From Novosphingobium sp. JCM 18896 (lineage in GTDB: Bacteria; Pseudomonadota; Alphaproteobacteria; Sphingomonadales; Sphingomonadaceae), in NCBI RefSeq assembly GCF_025938095.1, contig NZ_JAPCZF010000001.1, positions 930,001 through 994,000 on the forward strand: 64,000 nt of DNA, in the 5' to 3' direction. The stretch's first letter is position 1. The number at the start of each line of letters is the position of its first letter. Both the position numbers and the translations under genes were made by a program. The notes under the pieces were generated by a model. It searched no databases, was not told the DNA's origin, and saw only the letters and a list, made by a program, of their open reading frames with translations. Positions 25,469-33,574 of the stretch are shown one piece after another.

Positions 25469-26454
25469 TGCGCCGCTGGCTCAAGCGGCCCGAAGGCTCG
25501 AACTGGGGCCAGTTCGGCGACGACGACCAGATCGGCCGGATGAACTTGATCACCCCCGCGCGCCGCCTCGCCGCGGTCGCGAGCGTGACCGAGGGCCTGG
25601 CCTTTCCGCTGAGCCTGCCGCTCGACCATCCGAAGAAGCAGGTCTTCGCCGGGCGCAATCCGCCGGTGCTCTCGCCGACGATCAGCGCCGACGGCCGCAC
25701 GATGTACGACTGGATGCCCGCCGGCGGCCCGATCGACGTGGTCAACGACGACCAGGTTCTGCTCGGCCTGCAATATTCGACGCAGTGGGACGGGCTCAGC
25801 CACTACGGCACCCGCTTCGACGCCGACGACGACGGCGAGGCCGAGCATGTCTTCTACAACGGCTATCGCATCGATCGCGACTTCGTCCTGCCGGGCGAAG
25901 GGCGGGCACCCGCGGCGCTGGCGCTCGGCATCGAAAAGCTGGCCGAGACCGGCGTCCAGGGGCGCGGCGTGCTCGTAGACCTGCGGCGATCCCCGGAGAA
26001 GGTCGGCTACGACGCGCTGATGCGCGCGATGGACGCGCAGGGCGCGGAAGCGGGCGAGGGTGACTTCCTCTGCATCCACACCGGCTACGCCGACCTGCTG
26101 CTGCGCGACGGCGCAGAAGTGTCCGACGCCGAACTCGCGGCCTGCCCGGGGCTCGACGGCAGCGATGGCGCGCTGCTCGACTGGATCGACCGCTCGGGGA
26201 TCGCGGCGATCTGCGCGGACAATTCGATGGTCGAGAAGATCGACGGGCTGAACCGCTGCGCCGGCACGGCGATGATGCCGCTGCACGCGCATTGCCTGGT
26301 CAAACTCGGCGTCCATCTCGGCGAATTCTGGTGGTTCGGCGCGCTCGGGACGGCGCTGGCCGAGCGCGGCCGCAGCCATTTCCTGCTGACCGCGCCGCCG
26401 CTCAACCTGCCCGGTGCCGTGGGCTCGCCGGTCACACCGATCGCCACAATATGA
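25468..26454 (+). CDS. Cyclase family protein (kynurenine formamidase-like fold)
   Basis: A 328-residue member of the cyclase/kynurenine formamidase superfamily, which includes metal-dependent hydrolases. QWDGLSHYGTRFDADDDG is the metal-binding region. The usual HxGTHxDxxxH motif is here HYGTRFD, so the second His is Arg, while later parts (LCIHTGYAD, CADNSMVE, PLHAHCLVKLGVHLGE) match the family. Some longer members of this group have such altered motifs. The TGATG junction with the SDR fixes the start; longer upstream frames are shadows of the SDR. It may open a ring or hydrolyse a lactone or amide, but this is not certain. Confidence 0.82.
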   Translation: MRRWLKRPEGSNWGQFGDDDQIGRMNLITPARRLAAVASVTEGLAFPLSLPLDHPKKQVFAGRNPPVLSPTISADGRTMYDWMPAGGPIDVVNDDQVLLGLQYSTQWDGLSHYGTRFDADDDGEAEHVFYNGYRIDRDFVLPGEGRAPAALALGIEKLAETGVQGRGVLVDLRRSPEKVGYDALMRAMDAQGAEAGEGDFLCIHTGYADLLLRDGAEVSDAELAACPGLDGSDGALLDWIDRSGIAAICADNSMVEKIDGLNRCAGTAMMPLHAHCLVKLGVHLGEFWWFGALGTALAERGRSHFLLTAPPLNLPGAVGSPVTPIATI

Positions 26455-26485
26455 CCCGAAAAAAGAAATCGAATTAATTTTTCGA

Positions 26486-26524
26486 TTGACGACTCGCGCC
26501 GCTTGCGAATTAATGCAACACGCG
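26486..26524 (+). promoter_or_regulatory. Sigma-70-like promoter of the IclR gene with overlapping TGCAAC motif
   Basis: A -35 box TTGACG (26486-26491) and a -10 box ATTAAT (26509-26514) are separated by exactly 17 bases. The shared motif taatgcaacacgcg (26511-26524) overlaps the -10 box and the expected start of transcription. A protein bound there would block the promoter, which fits autorepression of the regulator gene. The gap around it (26455-26537) has no reading frame. Confidence 0.6.
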
Positions 26525-26537
26525 TGAGGAGATACAT

Positions 26538-27332
26538 ATGACCATCGCCCTCGATTCCAATAAGACCAAGATCGCCAAGCGGGTGATCGAAGTGTTCGAA
26601 TTCTTCGCTTCCGAGAACCGGCGCGCGACGGTGATGGACATCGTCCGTCGCTATGATCGGCCGCAGTCGAGCACGTCCGAACTGCTCGGCGCGCTGGTCG
26701 AGCTGGGGTTGCTCTACAAGGACCCGGCCTCGCGCTCCTATGCGCCGACGCCGCGGCTCGCCGCCTTTGGTTTCGCCGCGCAACCCGAGCCGATCGCCAG
26801 CGGCCGACTGTTCGACTACATGGATCGCCTCGCGCAGACCTCGCGCGCCGGCGTCGGCCTGTTTGGCGTGGTCGGTACTCACGTCCAGCTGTTCCGCTGG
26901 GTGCAGGGCGCCGACCTGGCCAGTGGTGCGCTCGACTGCGGCGCCAGCGTGCCGCTGTCTGCCAGCCCGGTCGGCCTGCTGCTGCTGTCCTCGCTGGGGC
27001 TCGAACAGGCGAGCCGGATGCTCTGGCGCCTCAACGCCGAAGCCCCGCCCGAAGACCGCTTCAACCTGGCCGACTTCAACGAGATCGTCGCGCGTTGCGG
27101 CGAGCTCGGTCATGTCACCGGCGATTCGGGCTTCACCAAGGACAGCCGCGTCACCGCCATGCTGCTGCCCGAGGGCCTGGGCGAGCGCCGGCTCGCACTC
27201 GGCGTCGTCTATCCGACCACCGCGACGGTCAATCCCGACGCACTGCTCGCCACGCTCGAACACGGGGTTGGGCACTGCCTGGGCGAGGAGCAGGTCCTGG
27301 CCGCGCCCTTCGTGCGCTCGATGGTGAACTGA
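26538..27332 (+). CDS. IclR family transcriptional regulator
   Basis: A 264-residue regulator with an N-terminal winged helix-turn-helix (residues ~12-75: AKRVIEVFEFFASENRR, DRPQSSTSELLGALVELG) and a C-terminal GAF-like effector domain (about 90-255) ending LGEEQVLAAPFVRSM. IclR proteins bind small acids or aromatics and can activate or repress. A ribosome site GAGGAG precedes ATG 26538. It is followed within 8 bases by a TetR gene and then a CoA ligase, so two regulators are co-transcribed with a ligase. The effector may be a pathway intermediate. Confidence 0.9.
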   Translation: MTIALDSNKTKIAKRVIEVFEFFASENRRATVMDIVRRYDRPQSSTSELLGALVELGLLYKDPASRSYAPTPRLAAFGFAAQPEPIASGRLFDYMDRLAQTSRAGVGLFGVVGTHVQLFRWVQGADLASGALDCGASVPLSASPVGLLLLSSLGLEQASRMLWRLNAEAPPEDRFNLADFNEIVARCGELGHVTGDSGFTKDSRVTAMLLPEGLGERRLALGVVYPTTATVNPDALLATLEHGVGHCLGEEQVLAAPFVRSMVN

Positions 27333-27340
27333 GCGCCTGG

Positions 27341-28027
27341 ATGGCCACTGCCGCACAGTCCTCGATCAGCCACAACCAGATCGGTCAGAAGCTCGGCCGC
27401 AAGGGGCAGGAAACGCGCGAGCGGATCATCTCGGCGATGCTCCAACTGCTCGCCGATCACGACGGTCCGCCAGTGACCGTCAGCGGCGTCGCCAAGGAAG
27501 CCCAGGTCCGGCCGCCCAACGTCTACCTCTACTTCCCCGACATGGGCGAGCTCGTGCTTGCCGCTCTCTCGCGCGTGATGGACACGGCCGAGGAAGCCTA
27601 TCTCGCGCGCCTGCGCCGGCGCTGGCCCGACGAAACGCTGCACGAATGCTGCTTGGCCTTCCTCACCGCGCACTACGACTTCTGGGACCGGCACGCGCGA
27701 CTGCTCCACATGCGCAATGCCATGGCCGATGCCAGCGACCTCAGGATCCTGCGCTACCGCAACGACGTGACACTGCCGCTGATCAGGCTGCTGGCCGATC
27801 AGATCGGTTCGGGACTACGCGAGGATGCCGATATCGCCTGCGTGCTGCTGACCGGGCTCGAGCGCGTCGCCACCGTGGTCACCAATCCGCAGTTCCGCAT
27901 CATCACCGGCGGTTTCACCGAGCACGACCAGCGCACCTATGTCCGCAACCTGATCGCGGCCGAGGCCGAGATCCTGGCCGTGGTCATCGCCCATCGCCGC
28001 CCCAGCAGCGCAGCAACGAAGGAATAG
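27341..28027 (+). CDS. TetR family transcriptional regulator
   Basis: A 228-residue TetR-type regulator. The helix-turn-helix is at about 26-70 with [27 protein letters not shown], where Pro-Asn replaces the more common Ser-Xaa before LYxYF. The C-terminal part has a Trp/Phe/His-rich helix ([23 protein letters not shown]), likely part of the ligand pocket. ATG 27341 lies 8 bases after the IclR stop and has only a weak ribosome site, so translation may depend on coupling. It is followed within 4 bases by a CoA ligase. It probably reports an acyl-CoA or free acid of this pathway. Confidence 0.88.
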   Translation: MATAAQSSISHNQIGQKLGRKGQETRERIISAMLQLLADHDGPPVTVSGVAKEAQVRPPNVYLYFPDMGELVLAALSRVMDTAEEAYLARLRRRWPDETLHECCLAFLTAHYDFWDRHARLLHMRNAMADASDLRILRYRNDVTLPLIRLLADQIGSGLREDADIACVLLTGLERVATVVTNPQFRIITGGFTEHDQRTYVRNLIAAEAEILAVVIAHRRPSSAATKE

Positions 28028-28031
28028 CCGC

Positions 28032-29564
28032 TTGTACATCGGCACCCATGCCCGGACGCAGCCCGACAAGCTGGCGGTCGTCCGCCCTGCCACGGGCGAA
28101 AGCCTGACCTACAAGGCGCTCGACGACCGTTCGAACCAGCTCGCGCAGCTGCTCCACGCGCATGGCCTGCGCCGCGGCGATCACGTCGCGCTCTATCTCG
28201 AGAACCACCTGGCCTTCTTCGAGGTGATCTGGGCGGGCATGCGTTCGGGGCTCTACATCACCCCGATCAACCGCTTCCTGCCCGCGGCCGAGGCCGCCTA
28301 TATCGTCGACGACTGCGATGCACGCGTGCTGATCGTCTCGGCCGCGCTCGACCAGTCGGAAGAGCTTGGCCGGCTTGCCTCACGCTGCGAGGTCAAGCTC
28401 TCGGTCGGCGGCGCGCTGCCGGGTTTCAATGACTACGACACGGCAATCGCACGCCATCGGGCCGAGCCTTTGGCCGAGGAGCCGCTGGGCACTTTCATGC
28501 TCTATTCGTCGGGCACCACGGGCAAGCCCAAGGGTATCAAGCGGCCGCTCGCCGATCTTTCCGCCAAGGACGGCAATCCCGGCATGAAGGCGACAGTCGG
28601 CATGTTCGGCATCGACGGCGACAGCATCTACCTTTCGCCCGCACCACTCTATCACTCGGCACCCGCCGGCTACGTCACCGGCGTCACCCAGGCCGGCGGC
28701 ACCGTGGTGATGATGGACAAATTCGATGCCGAGGCCGCGCTCGACCTGATCGATCGCCACAAGGTCACGCACTCGCTGTGGGTACCGACGATGTTCGTGC
28801 GCATGCTCAAGCTCGATCCCGCGATCCGTGCAAAATACGACCTGTCGAGCCAGCGCAGCGCGATCCATGCCGCGGCGCCGTGCCCGGTCGAGGTCAAACG
28901 CCAGATGATCGCCTGGTGGGGCCCGATCATCGAGGAGTTCTATTCGTCGACCGAGATGGCCGGATTCGCCAAGATCGGCAGCCGCGACTGGCTCGACCAT
29001 CCGGGATCGGTCGGCCGATCGCAGGGCAAGCCCTTCCACATTTGCGACGAGCAAGGCCGCGAACTGCCGCCCGGCGAGCCGGGGATCATCTATGGCGAGG
29101 CGCAGACCGTTACGCGCTTCACCTACCACAAGGACGACGGCAAGACCGTCGGCGCCTCACACCCACAGCACCCCGAATGGGCGACGGTCGGCGACGTCGG
29201 CTATCTCGACGCGGAAGGCTACCTCTACCTGACCGATCGCAAGGCCTTCATGATCATCTCGGGCGGGGTGAACATCTACCCGCAGCAGATCGAGGATGCC
29301 CTGGCGCTGCACCCCAAGATCGCCGACGTCGCGGTGATCGGCGTGCCCAACGAGGAACTGGGCGAAGAGGTCAAGGCCGTGGTCGAACCCGCCGAGGGCG
29401 TGGCACCGTCGGCCGAACTAGCCGAGGAAATCCGAGACTTCGTGCGCGAAAGGCTCGGCCGCCAGTTGACGCCGCGCACGGTCGATTTCACCGACGCGCT
29501 GCCGCGACTGCCCACGGGCAAGCTCTACAAGAAGGCGCTGCGCGACCAGTATTGGAAGAACTGA
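28032..29564 (+). CDS. AMP-dependent acyl-CoA synthetase
   Basis: A 510-residue adenylate-forming ligase: [16 protein letters not shown] (about 157-172), YSSTEMAG (about 304), [17 protein letters not shown] (about 384-400) and the catalytic Lys in PTGKLYKK near the end. It activates a carboxylic acid to its CoA thioester at the cost of ATP to AMP. The pattern is FadD-like (steroid or bile-acid CoA ligases belong here, but so do many others). The start is a TTG at 28032 behind GAAGGA; no earlier in-frame ATG is possible without overlapping the TetR gene. A second ligase lies at 17042, so two acids or two stages may be activated. Confidence 0.9.
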   Translation: MYIGTHARTQPDKLAVVRPATGESLTYKALDDRSNQLAQLLHAHGLRRGDHVALYLENHLAFFEVIWAGMRSGLYITPINRFLPAAEAAYIVDDCDARVLIVSAALDQSEELGRLASRCEVKLSVGGALPGFNDYDTAIARHRAEPLAEEPLGTFMLYSSGTTGKPKGIKRPLADLSAKDGNPGMKATVGMFGIDGDSIYLSPAPLYHSAPAGYVTGVTQAGGTVVMMDKFDAEAALDLIDRHKVTHSLWVPTMFVRMLKLDPAIRAKYDLSSQRSAIHAAAPCPVEVKRQMIAWWGPIIEEFYSSTEMAGFAKIGSRDWLDHPGSVGRSQGKPFHICDEQGRELPPGEPGIIYGEAQTVTRFTYHKDDGKTVGASHPQHPEWATVGDVGYLDAEGYLYLTDRKAFMIISGGVNIYPQQIEDALALHPKIADVAVIGVPNEELGEEVKAVVEPAEGVAPSAELAEEIRDFVRERLGRQLTPRTVDFTDALPRLPTGKLYKKALRDQYWKN

Positions 29565-29590
29565 CAGGGCCTCGCGCCCTGCTCAATCAG

Positions 29591-29667
29591 CCCGCTCGTG
29601 CTGAGCCTGTCGAAGCACCCGGCGCAACGCTGCGCCGGCACCCGTCGACAAGCTCAGGGTGAGCGGG
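29591..29667. repeat. REP-like imperfect inverted repeat
   Basis: Arms at about 29591-29626 and 29631-29667 pair over roughly 36 bases around a 4-base loop, with several mismatches. The left arm begins cccgctcgtgctgagcctg, a core seen in dispersed repeats of sphingomonads. It lies between the convergent CoA ligase and MAPEG genes, 26 bases after the ligase stop. It likely folds as a long hairpin in RNA and stops read-through both ways. Confidence 0.75.
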
Positions 29668-29674
29668 TCTGGGA

Positions 29675-30070
29675 TCAGCCGCCGAGCAGCGGCCAGAGCA
29701 CCATCGCCAGCCCGACGACGCTGACCAGGAACACCAGCGAGCGCACCACCGGCACGCCCAAGGCATAGAGCGGCAGATAGACCACGCGCGCGCCGAGCCA
29801 TATCCAACCGCCGAGCGCGGTCATGTCGCCGGTCCGCCCAGCGGCCACGACGCCGAGCAACGCCACGATCGCGATCGGAAAGGTCTCCTGGTAGTTCGCC
29901 TGGGCACGGACCATGCGTCCGACGATCGGATCCATCGGCGGCAGCGCTTCGTCGCGCGCGCCGGTGTTCCACTTGGTGCCGTATTGGCGCGTCTTGACGT
30001 GCCCCGCGGCGAAGATGTGGACGAAGAGCAGCACGGCTCCCCAGGCCAGGATCAGAATTTCGGTGTGCAT
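29675..30070 (-). CDS. MAPEG family membrane protein
   Basis: A 131-residue integral inner-membrane protein with four hydrophobic helices: about 4-23, 62-80, 84-105 and 110-128. The sequence MVRAQANYQETFPIAI (about 52-67) is the MAPEG signature region with the conserved Arg, Asn and Glu that bind glutathione in eukaryotic members. MAPEG proteins act in glutathione or eicosanoid metabolism in animals; bacterial ones are poorly defined and may detoxify lipophilic electrophiles. It is a single gene, convergent with the CoA ligase and divergent from the enone reductase gene at 30214. Confidence 0.9.
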   Translation of the reverse strand: MHTEILILAWGAVLLFVHIFAAGHVKTRQYGTKWNTGARDEALPPMDPIVGRMVRAQANYQETFPIAIVALLGVVAAGRTGDMTALGGWIWLGARVVYLPLYALGVPVVRSLVFLVSVVGLAMVLWPLLGG

Positions 30071-30213
30071 CGTTCCCCCTCCGTCGGTCTTGCGATCGAA
30101 GCCCTGTCGTTAGCGCAATCGCGCGTGTTTGCCCCTTTTCGCCGGCATAGACCGTCCCCGCGATATGGCGCGCCGCAGCTTGCCATGATGCGGCCCGCGA
30201 TCAAGCTGGTGCA

Positions 30214-31296
30214 ATGAAGACGATGCTCGTCGTCGGTGCAACCGGCGTGATCGGCGAGGCCTGCCTCGCGCATTTTGGTGCCTTGCCCGACTGGCGCGTG
30301 ATCGCGCTGTCGCGACGCATACCCGACGGGCTGGGCCACGCGCGCCATCTGGCACTCGACCTGACCGATGCGACGGCCTGCCGCGCGGCCGCAGGCGAAC
30401 TGACGGAGGTCACCCATGTCGTCTACGCAGCGGTGTCCGAGCAGCCTGGTCTCGTCGTCGGATGGCGCGATCCCGCGCAGATGGAACTCAACCGGGCGAT
30501 GCTGGGCAACCTGCTCGACTCCCTAGTCAGCGCTCGCGGGCTGCGACACGTCACCTTGCTGCAAGGTGCCAAGGCCTATGGCGCGCACGCCGGTATCGCG
30601 CCGCGCCTGCCCGCGCGCGAGCGAGAACCGCGGGTCGAGCATCCGAACTTCTACTGGCTGCAGGAAGAGCTGCTGCGCGACTGGGCGCGGGCGCATGACC
30701 TGGGCTGGACCGTGTTCCGCCCCGGCGTGATCGTCGGCGGCGCCTGGGGCGCGGTGATGAACCCGCTGCTGGCGATCGGCGCCTATGCCGCGATCCGCCG
30801 CGAGGAGAGCAAGAGCTTCGCCTATCCCGGCGGCGTGCCGCAGATCGGCGAACTGGTCGATGCCGGGCTGCTCGCCGAGGCCTTCGCCTGGGCGGCGGAA
30901 GCCCCCGCGGCGCGCCACGAGACCTTCAACGTGACCAACGGCGACGTCTTCGCCTGGCGCACCGCGTGGCCAGCGATCGCCCGCACGCTCGGCGTCGAGA
31001 CCGGTCCCGACGAACCGTTGAGCCTCGCCGCCTATCTGATCGAGCGCGCCGATATCTGGGACCGGGTCGTCGCGCGCGAAGGCCTGCGCGCGTTGAACCT
31101 CGCGCGGTTCCTCGGCGAGAGCCATCATTATGCCGACGTCCTGCTGCAGAAGGACGCGACCGCAATCCGGCTGCCGACGCTGCTGAGCACGATCAAGCTG
31201 CGCCAGGCCGGCTTCGCCGCCTGCCGCGACAGCGAGGACGTAGTCTGCGGCTGGCTGGCCGAAATGCAGGCAAGGCGGCTCCTGCCACCAGCCTGA
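30214..31296 (+). CDS. PRISE-type SDR (progesterone 5-beta-reductase/iridoid synthase-like)
   Basis: A 360-residue atypical SDR. VVGATGVIGEACL (6-18) is the NADPH-binding start. LLQGAKAYGAH (about 110-120) matches the PRISE signature with its catalytic Lys, and FYWLQEELLRDW (about 145-156) is the active-site Tyr segment. PRISE enzymes reduce 1,4-enones such as the steroid delta-4-3-ketone or 8-oxogeranial. That chemistry fits a cluster for a cyclic enone. It starts at an ATG 17 bases after an AT-poor gap with no clear ribosome site. It ends 4 bases before the stop of a minus-strand gene, so the two are convergent. Confidence 0.87.
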   Translation: MKTMLVVGATGVIGEACLAHFGALPDWRVIALSRRIPDGLGHARHLALDLTDATACRAAAGELTEVTHVVYAAVSEQPGLVVGWRDPAQMELNRAMLGNLLDSLVSARGLRHVTLLQGAKAYGAHAGIAPRLPAREREPRVEHPNFYWLQEELLRDWARAHDLGWTVFRPGVIVGGAWGAVMNPLLAIGAYAAIRREESKSFAYPGGVPQIGELVDAGLLAEAFAWAAEAPAARHETFNVTNGDVFAWRTAWPAIARTLGVETGPDEPLSLAAYLIERADIWDRVVAREGLRALNLARFLGESHHYADVLLQKDATAIRLPTLLSTIKLRQAGFAACRDSEDVVCGWLAEMQARRLLPPA

Positions 31297-31300
31297 AGGC

Positions 31301-32470
31301 TCAGACCAAGGTCACCCCCGGATATTCGCCGATGATGATGCTCTCCATGTCGCCAAAGCCGCTGTTCGCTCCCTCGCGAATGCGGACGGGGCGATCGCGG
31401 ATCTGCCAGCGATAGTTCTCGGCGGTCTTTTCGGATGCATTGACGTCGTCGATGCACTCGCCGTCGAGGAAATCCTCGCCCTTGAAGCTGCCGTGAATCT
31501 GGTCCTTCCACGGCCCGTACATGCCGGGCAGCAGGCGGAAGCCCATTTCGGGATCGATCGCCTCAATCTCGAAGACACGCTCTTCGACCGACTTGCCCTT
31601 GCCCGCGACGATCGCGGTTATCCTCCCGTGCATCGCCGCCTTGTCACCCTGACGATAGGCGATCTCGGGATAGAGATGGAGGATCGGGATCTGGGTGCCG
31701 TCGCTCTCGTTGATGTAGCCGCTGAAGAACTCGGGCGGGCCCTCTCCGCCGAAATCGCGGAAATAGTAGGCGAGGTCGTAGCTCGTGCCGTCGGGGCGAT
31801 CGATCTGCGAGACCAGCCAGTTGAAGTGATAGGGCTGGCCGGCCTTGCTGCCGCCGGTTGCACCGATGTTGCCGGGAACGAGGTCGCTCGGATCCTTGCC
31901 GACATGCTCGCGCACGCCCCACGAATGGTCGCGGAAGCCGAACCAGTCCTCGGGCGCCACGGAGATGCGCTCGCCCTCGATCTCGATCCAGCCCGTGATC
32001 GTGCCGGCCTGATGATAGCGGATCACGTCGGAGGCTGCGCGACCGGCGGCGAAGACGGTATCCCGCTTCTCGAAGAAGGCCGGCATCGTCGCGGTGAAGA
32101 CCAGGTCGAAGGCGATCGGCTGCGCGGCATTGGGGGCCAGGGCTATGCGGATCGCCTTGAACGGCTCGATCACCTCATAGCTGAGCGGGCCGACCGAGGT
32201 CTCCTCGAGCTGCGGCCGCAGCACCCGGCTCGCGCGCACGGTGCGCTGCTGGGTGCCCCTCTGCACGCCGGCGAAACCGTCGAGCACGTTGCGGTTGGTA
32301 TACTTGCCCAGGCCGAAGCTCGCGGCGAGCGAGCCGTCCTTGCGCGCGAGCATGAACCAGACCTTCTCGGTCCAGGCCCGATCGGCCGAAGCCACCGTGG
32401 CGTGGGTGTTGACGATCTGGTGATTGAGGAATTCGTCCGTCGGCGTCAGCGGCGCGATAGTCGGGATCAT
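31301..32470 (-). CDS. Conserved protein of unknown function with RDHSWGVR motif
   Basis: A 389-residue soluble protein with no signal peptide or membrane helix. The central FGFRDHSWGVREHVG (about 185-199) is a very conserved-looking motif with Arg, Asp, His and Trp. Strands before and after it suggest a two-part beta barrel, as in AttH/CrtC-like lipid-binding or isoprenoid hydratase proteins, but this is inference. Similar proteins occur beside lipid or steroid genes in actinobacteria and sphingomonads without known role (DUF7064/DUF7065 type, from memory). It starts at ATG 32470 behind GAGG and lies 11 bases downstream of a phosphotransferase gene, so both are co-transcribed. Confidence 0.75.
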   Translation of the reverse strand: MIPTIAPLTPTDEFLNHQIVNTHATVASADRAWTEKVWFMLARKDGSLAASFGLGKYTNRNVLDGFAGVQRGTQQRTVRASRVLRPQLEETSVGPLSYEVIEPFKAIRIALAPNAAQPIAFDLVFTATMPAFFEKRDTVFAAGRAASDVIRYHQAGTITGWIEIEGERISVAPEDWFGFRDHSWGVREHVGKDPSDLVPGNIGATGGSKAGQPYHFNWLVSQIDRPDGTSYDLAYYFRDFGGEGPPEFFSGYINESDGTQIPILHLYPEIAYRQGDKAAMHGRITAIVAGKGKSVEERVFEIEAIDPEMGFRLLPGMYGPWKDQIHGSFKGEDFLDGECIDDVNASEKTAENYRWQIRDRPVRIREGANSGFGDMESIIIGEYPGVTLV

Positions 32471-32481
32471 GGAAAGGCCTC

Positions 32482-33465
32482 TCAGAAGTCGCCGCCGTCG
32501 AGCATCGCCGTCATGACGCCGAGATAGTAATCGAGATTCTTCGCGAAGTAGGCGAGCTTGGGATCCTCGCTGCGGCCGGTCAGCCACATGTTGGTGCCCT
32601 CGGCGATGATCGCGGTGATCTTTCCGATCTGCGCGATCTCGTGCCAGAACACGCCCTCGGCCGAGCGTCCCGAGGCTTCCTCCCACCAGGCGATGACCTG
32701 CGCGCGATCGGGCATGCCCGGCTGCTTCTGCGGCGTCGTCGCGCCGTGATAAGGGCAGGCGAAGCCGTAGAGCATGTAGCCGAGATCGGCGAGCGGCTCG
32801 CCGTTCAGCGCCATCTCCCAGTCGAGCACGGCGCTGACCTTGCCGTCCTGCCACATCAGGTTCGACAGCTTGGTATCGCCGTGAACCACCGCCGGCGCGC
32901 CGCTTCGCGGAGCCGGCCGCGCCAGCAGGCGGTCGTACTGTGCGACGAGGGCAGGGGCGTTCGCCGCCGCCGCGAAGGCGCGCCAGGTACGCGCATCGTC
33001 CTCGGGCGAGACGGGGGCGCCAAGCACGTCGAGCGGCTGCAGCCTCGCCAGCGAGCCGAAGGCCGAGACCCAGCGGTGGGCGATGTCGCTGCGGAACGCG
33101 TCGCTGCCCTCGACGAACCAGGGCTGGAGATCGAGGTCGTGGATCGATTCGCCGGCGACGCGCTCCATCACGAAGAACGGCACGCCGAGCGCGTGGGTAT
33201 CCTCGCTCGCCAGCACGATCTGCGGCACGGGCGGGGCACCGGGCGCCTGGCCGAGTTCGCTGTAGATCGCCGCCTGGGCGATCACGTCGTGGCCGTCGAG
33301 CATCGCCCCGGCCGAGGGCGGCAGCCGCAGGATCAGGTCGGCACCCTCGATCAGATAGGTCTCGTTGGAAAAGCCCGTGGTCAGCGGCTTCACGCCGATT
33401 ATCGTCGTGCCTTGCGGCAACATGGCTTGCAGCACGCGGGTCGTCTGGTCGAGGTCGGCGATCAT
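32482..33465 (-). CDS. APH/ACAD10-type phosphotransferase family protein
   Basis: A 327-residue kinase-fold protein. The catalytic loop is VVHGDTKLSNLMW (about 195-207) and the metal site is AVLDWEMALNGEPLADLGYM (about 214-233). The N-terminal GFSNETYLIEG and LRLPP are the nucleotide-binding strands. As for the gene at 4138, the DWE motif points to an ACAD10/LvaA-like acyl-CoA kinase and not an antibiotic kinase. It is divergent from an ACAD at 33575, so kinase and dehydrogenase share a control region; in animals the two are fused (ACAD10/11). ATG 33465 is chosen, with GGAAA upstream; ATG 33531 would add 22 non-conserved residues. Confidence 0.85.
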   Translation of the reverse strand: MIADLDQTTRVLQAMLPQGTTIIGVKPLTTGFSNETYLIEGADLILRLPPSAGAMLDGHDVIAQAAIYSELGQAPGAPPVPQIVLASEDTHALGVPFFVMERVAGESIHDLDLQPWFVEGSDAFRSDIAHRWVSAFGSLARLQPLDVLGAPVSPEDDARTWRAFAAAANAPALVAQYDRLLARPAPRSGAPAVVHGDTKLSNLMWQDGKVSAVLDWEMALNGEPLADLGYMLYGFACPYHGATTPQKQPGMPDRAQVIAWWEEASGRSAEGVFWHEIAQIGKITAIIAEGTNMWLTGRSEDPKLAYFAKNLDYYLGVMTAMLDGGDF

Positions 33466-33574
33466 GGCATTTCCATGCGAGCGATGGGACGAGCTGTCTA
33501 CACGCAATGAATTGCACTTGTCATGATTCATTTTATACCGTGTCGACGATACGACGATCGAGGAACGGGATTCG
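33466..33574. promoter_or_regulatory. Divergent promoter region of kinase and ACAD
   Basis: A 109-base region between divergent starts. It contains cgcaatgaattgcact at 33503-33518, whose GCAAT-GA-ATTGC centre is palindromic and related to the TGCAA motif seen before other catabolic genes. AT-rich sequence (catgattcattttata) lies next to it on the ACAD side. One operator could control both genes. Confidence 0.4.
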
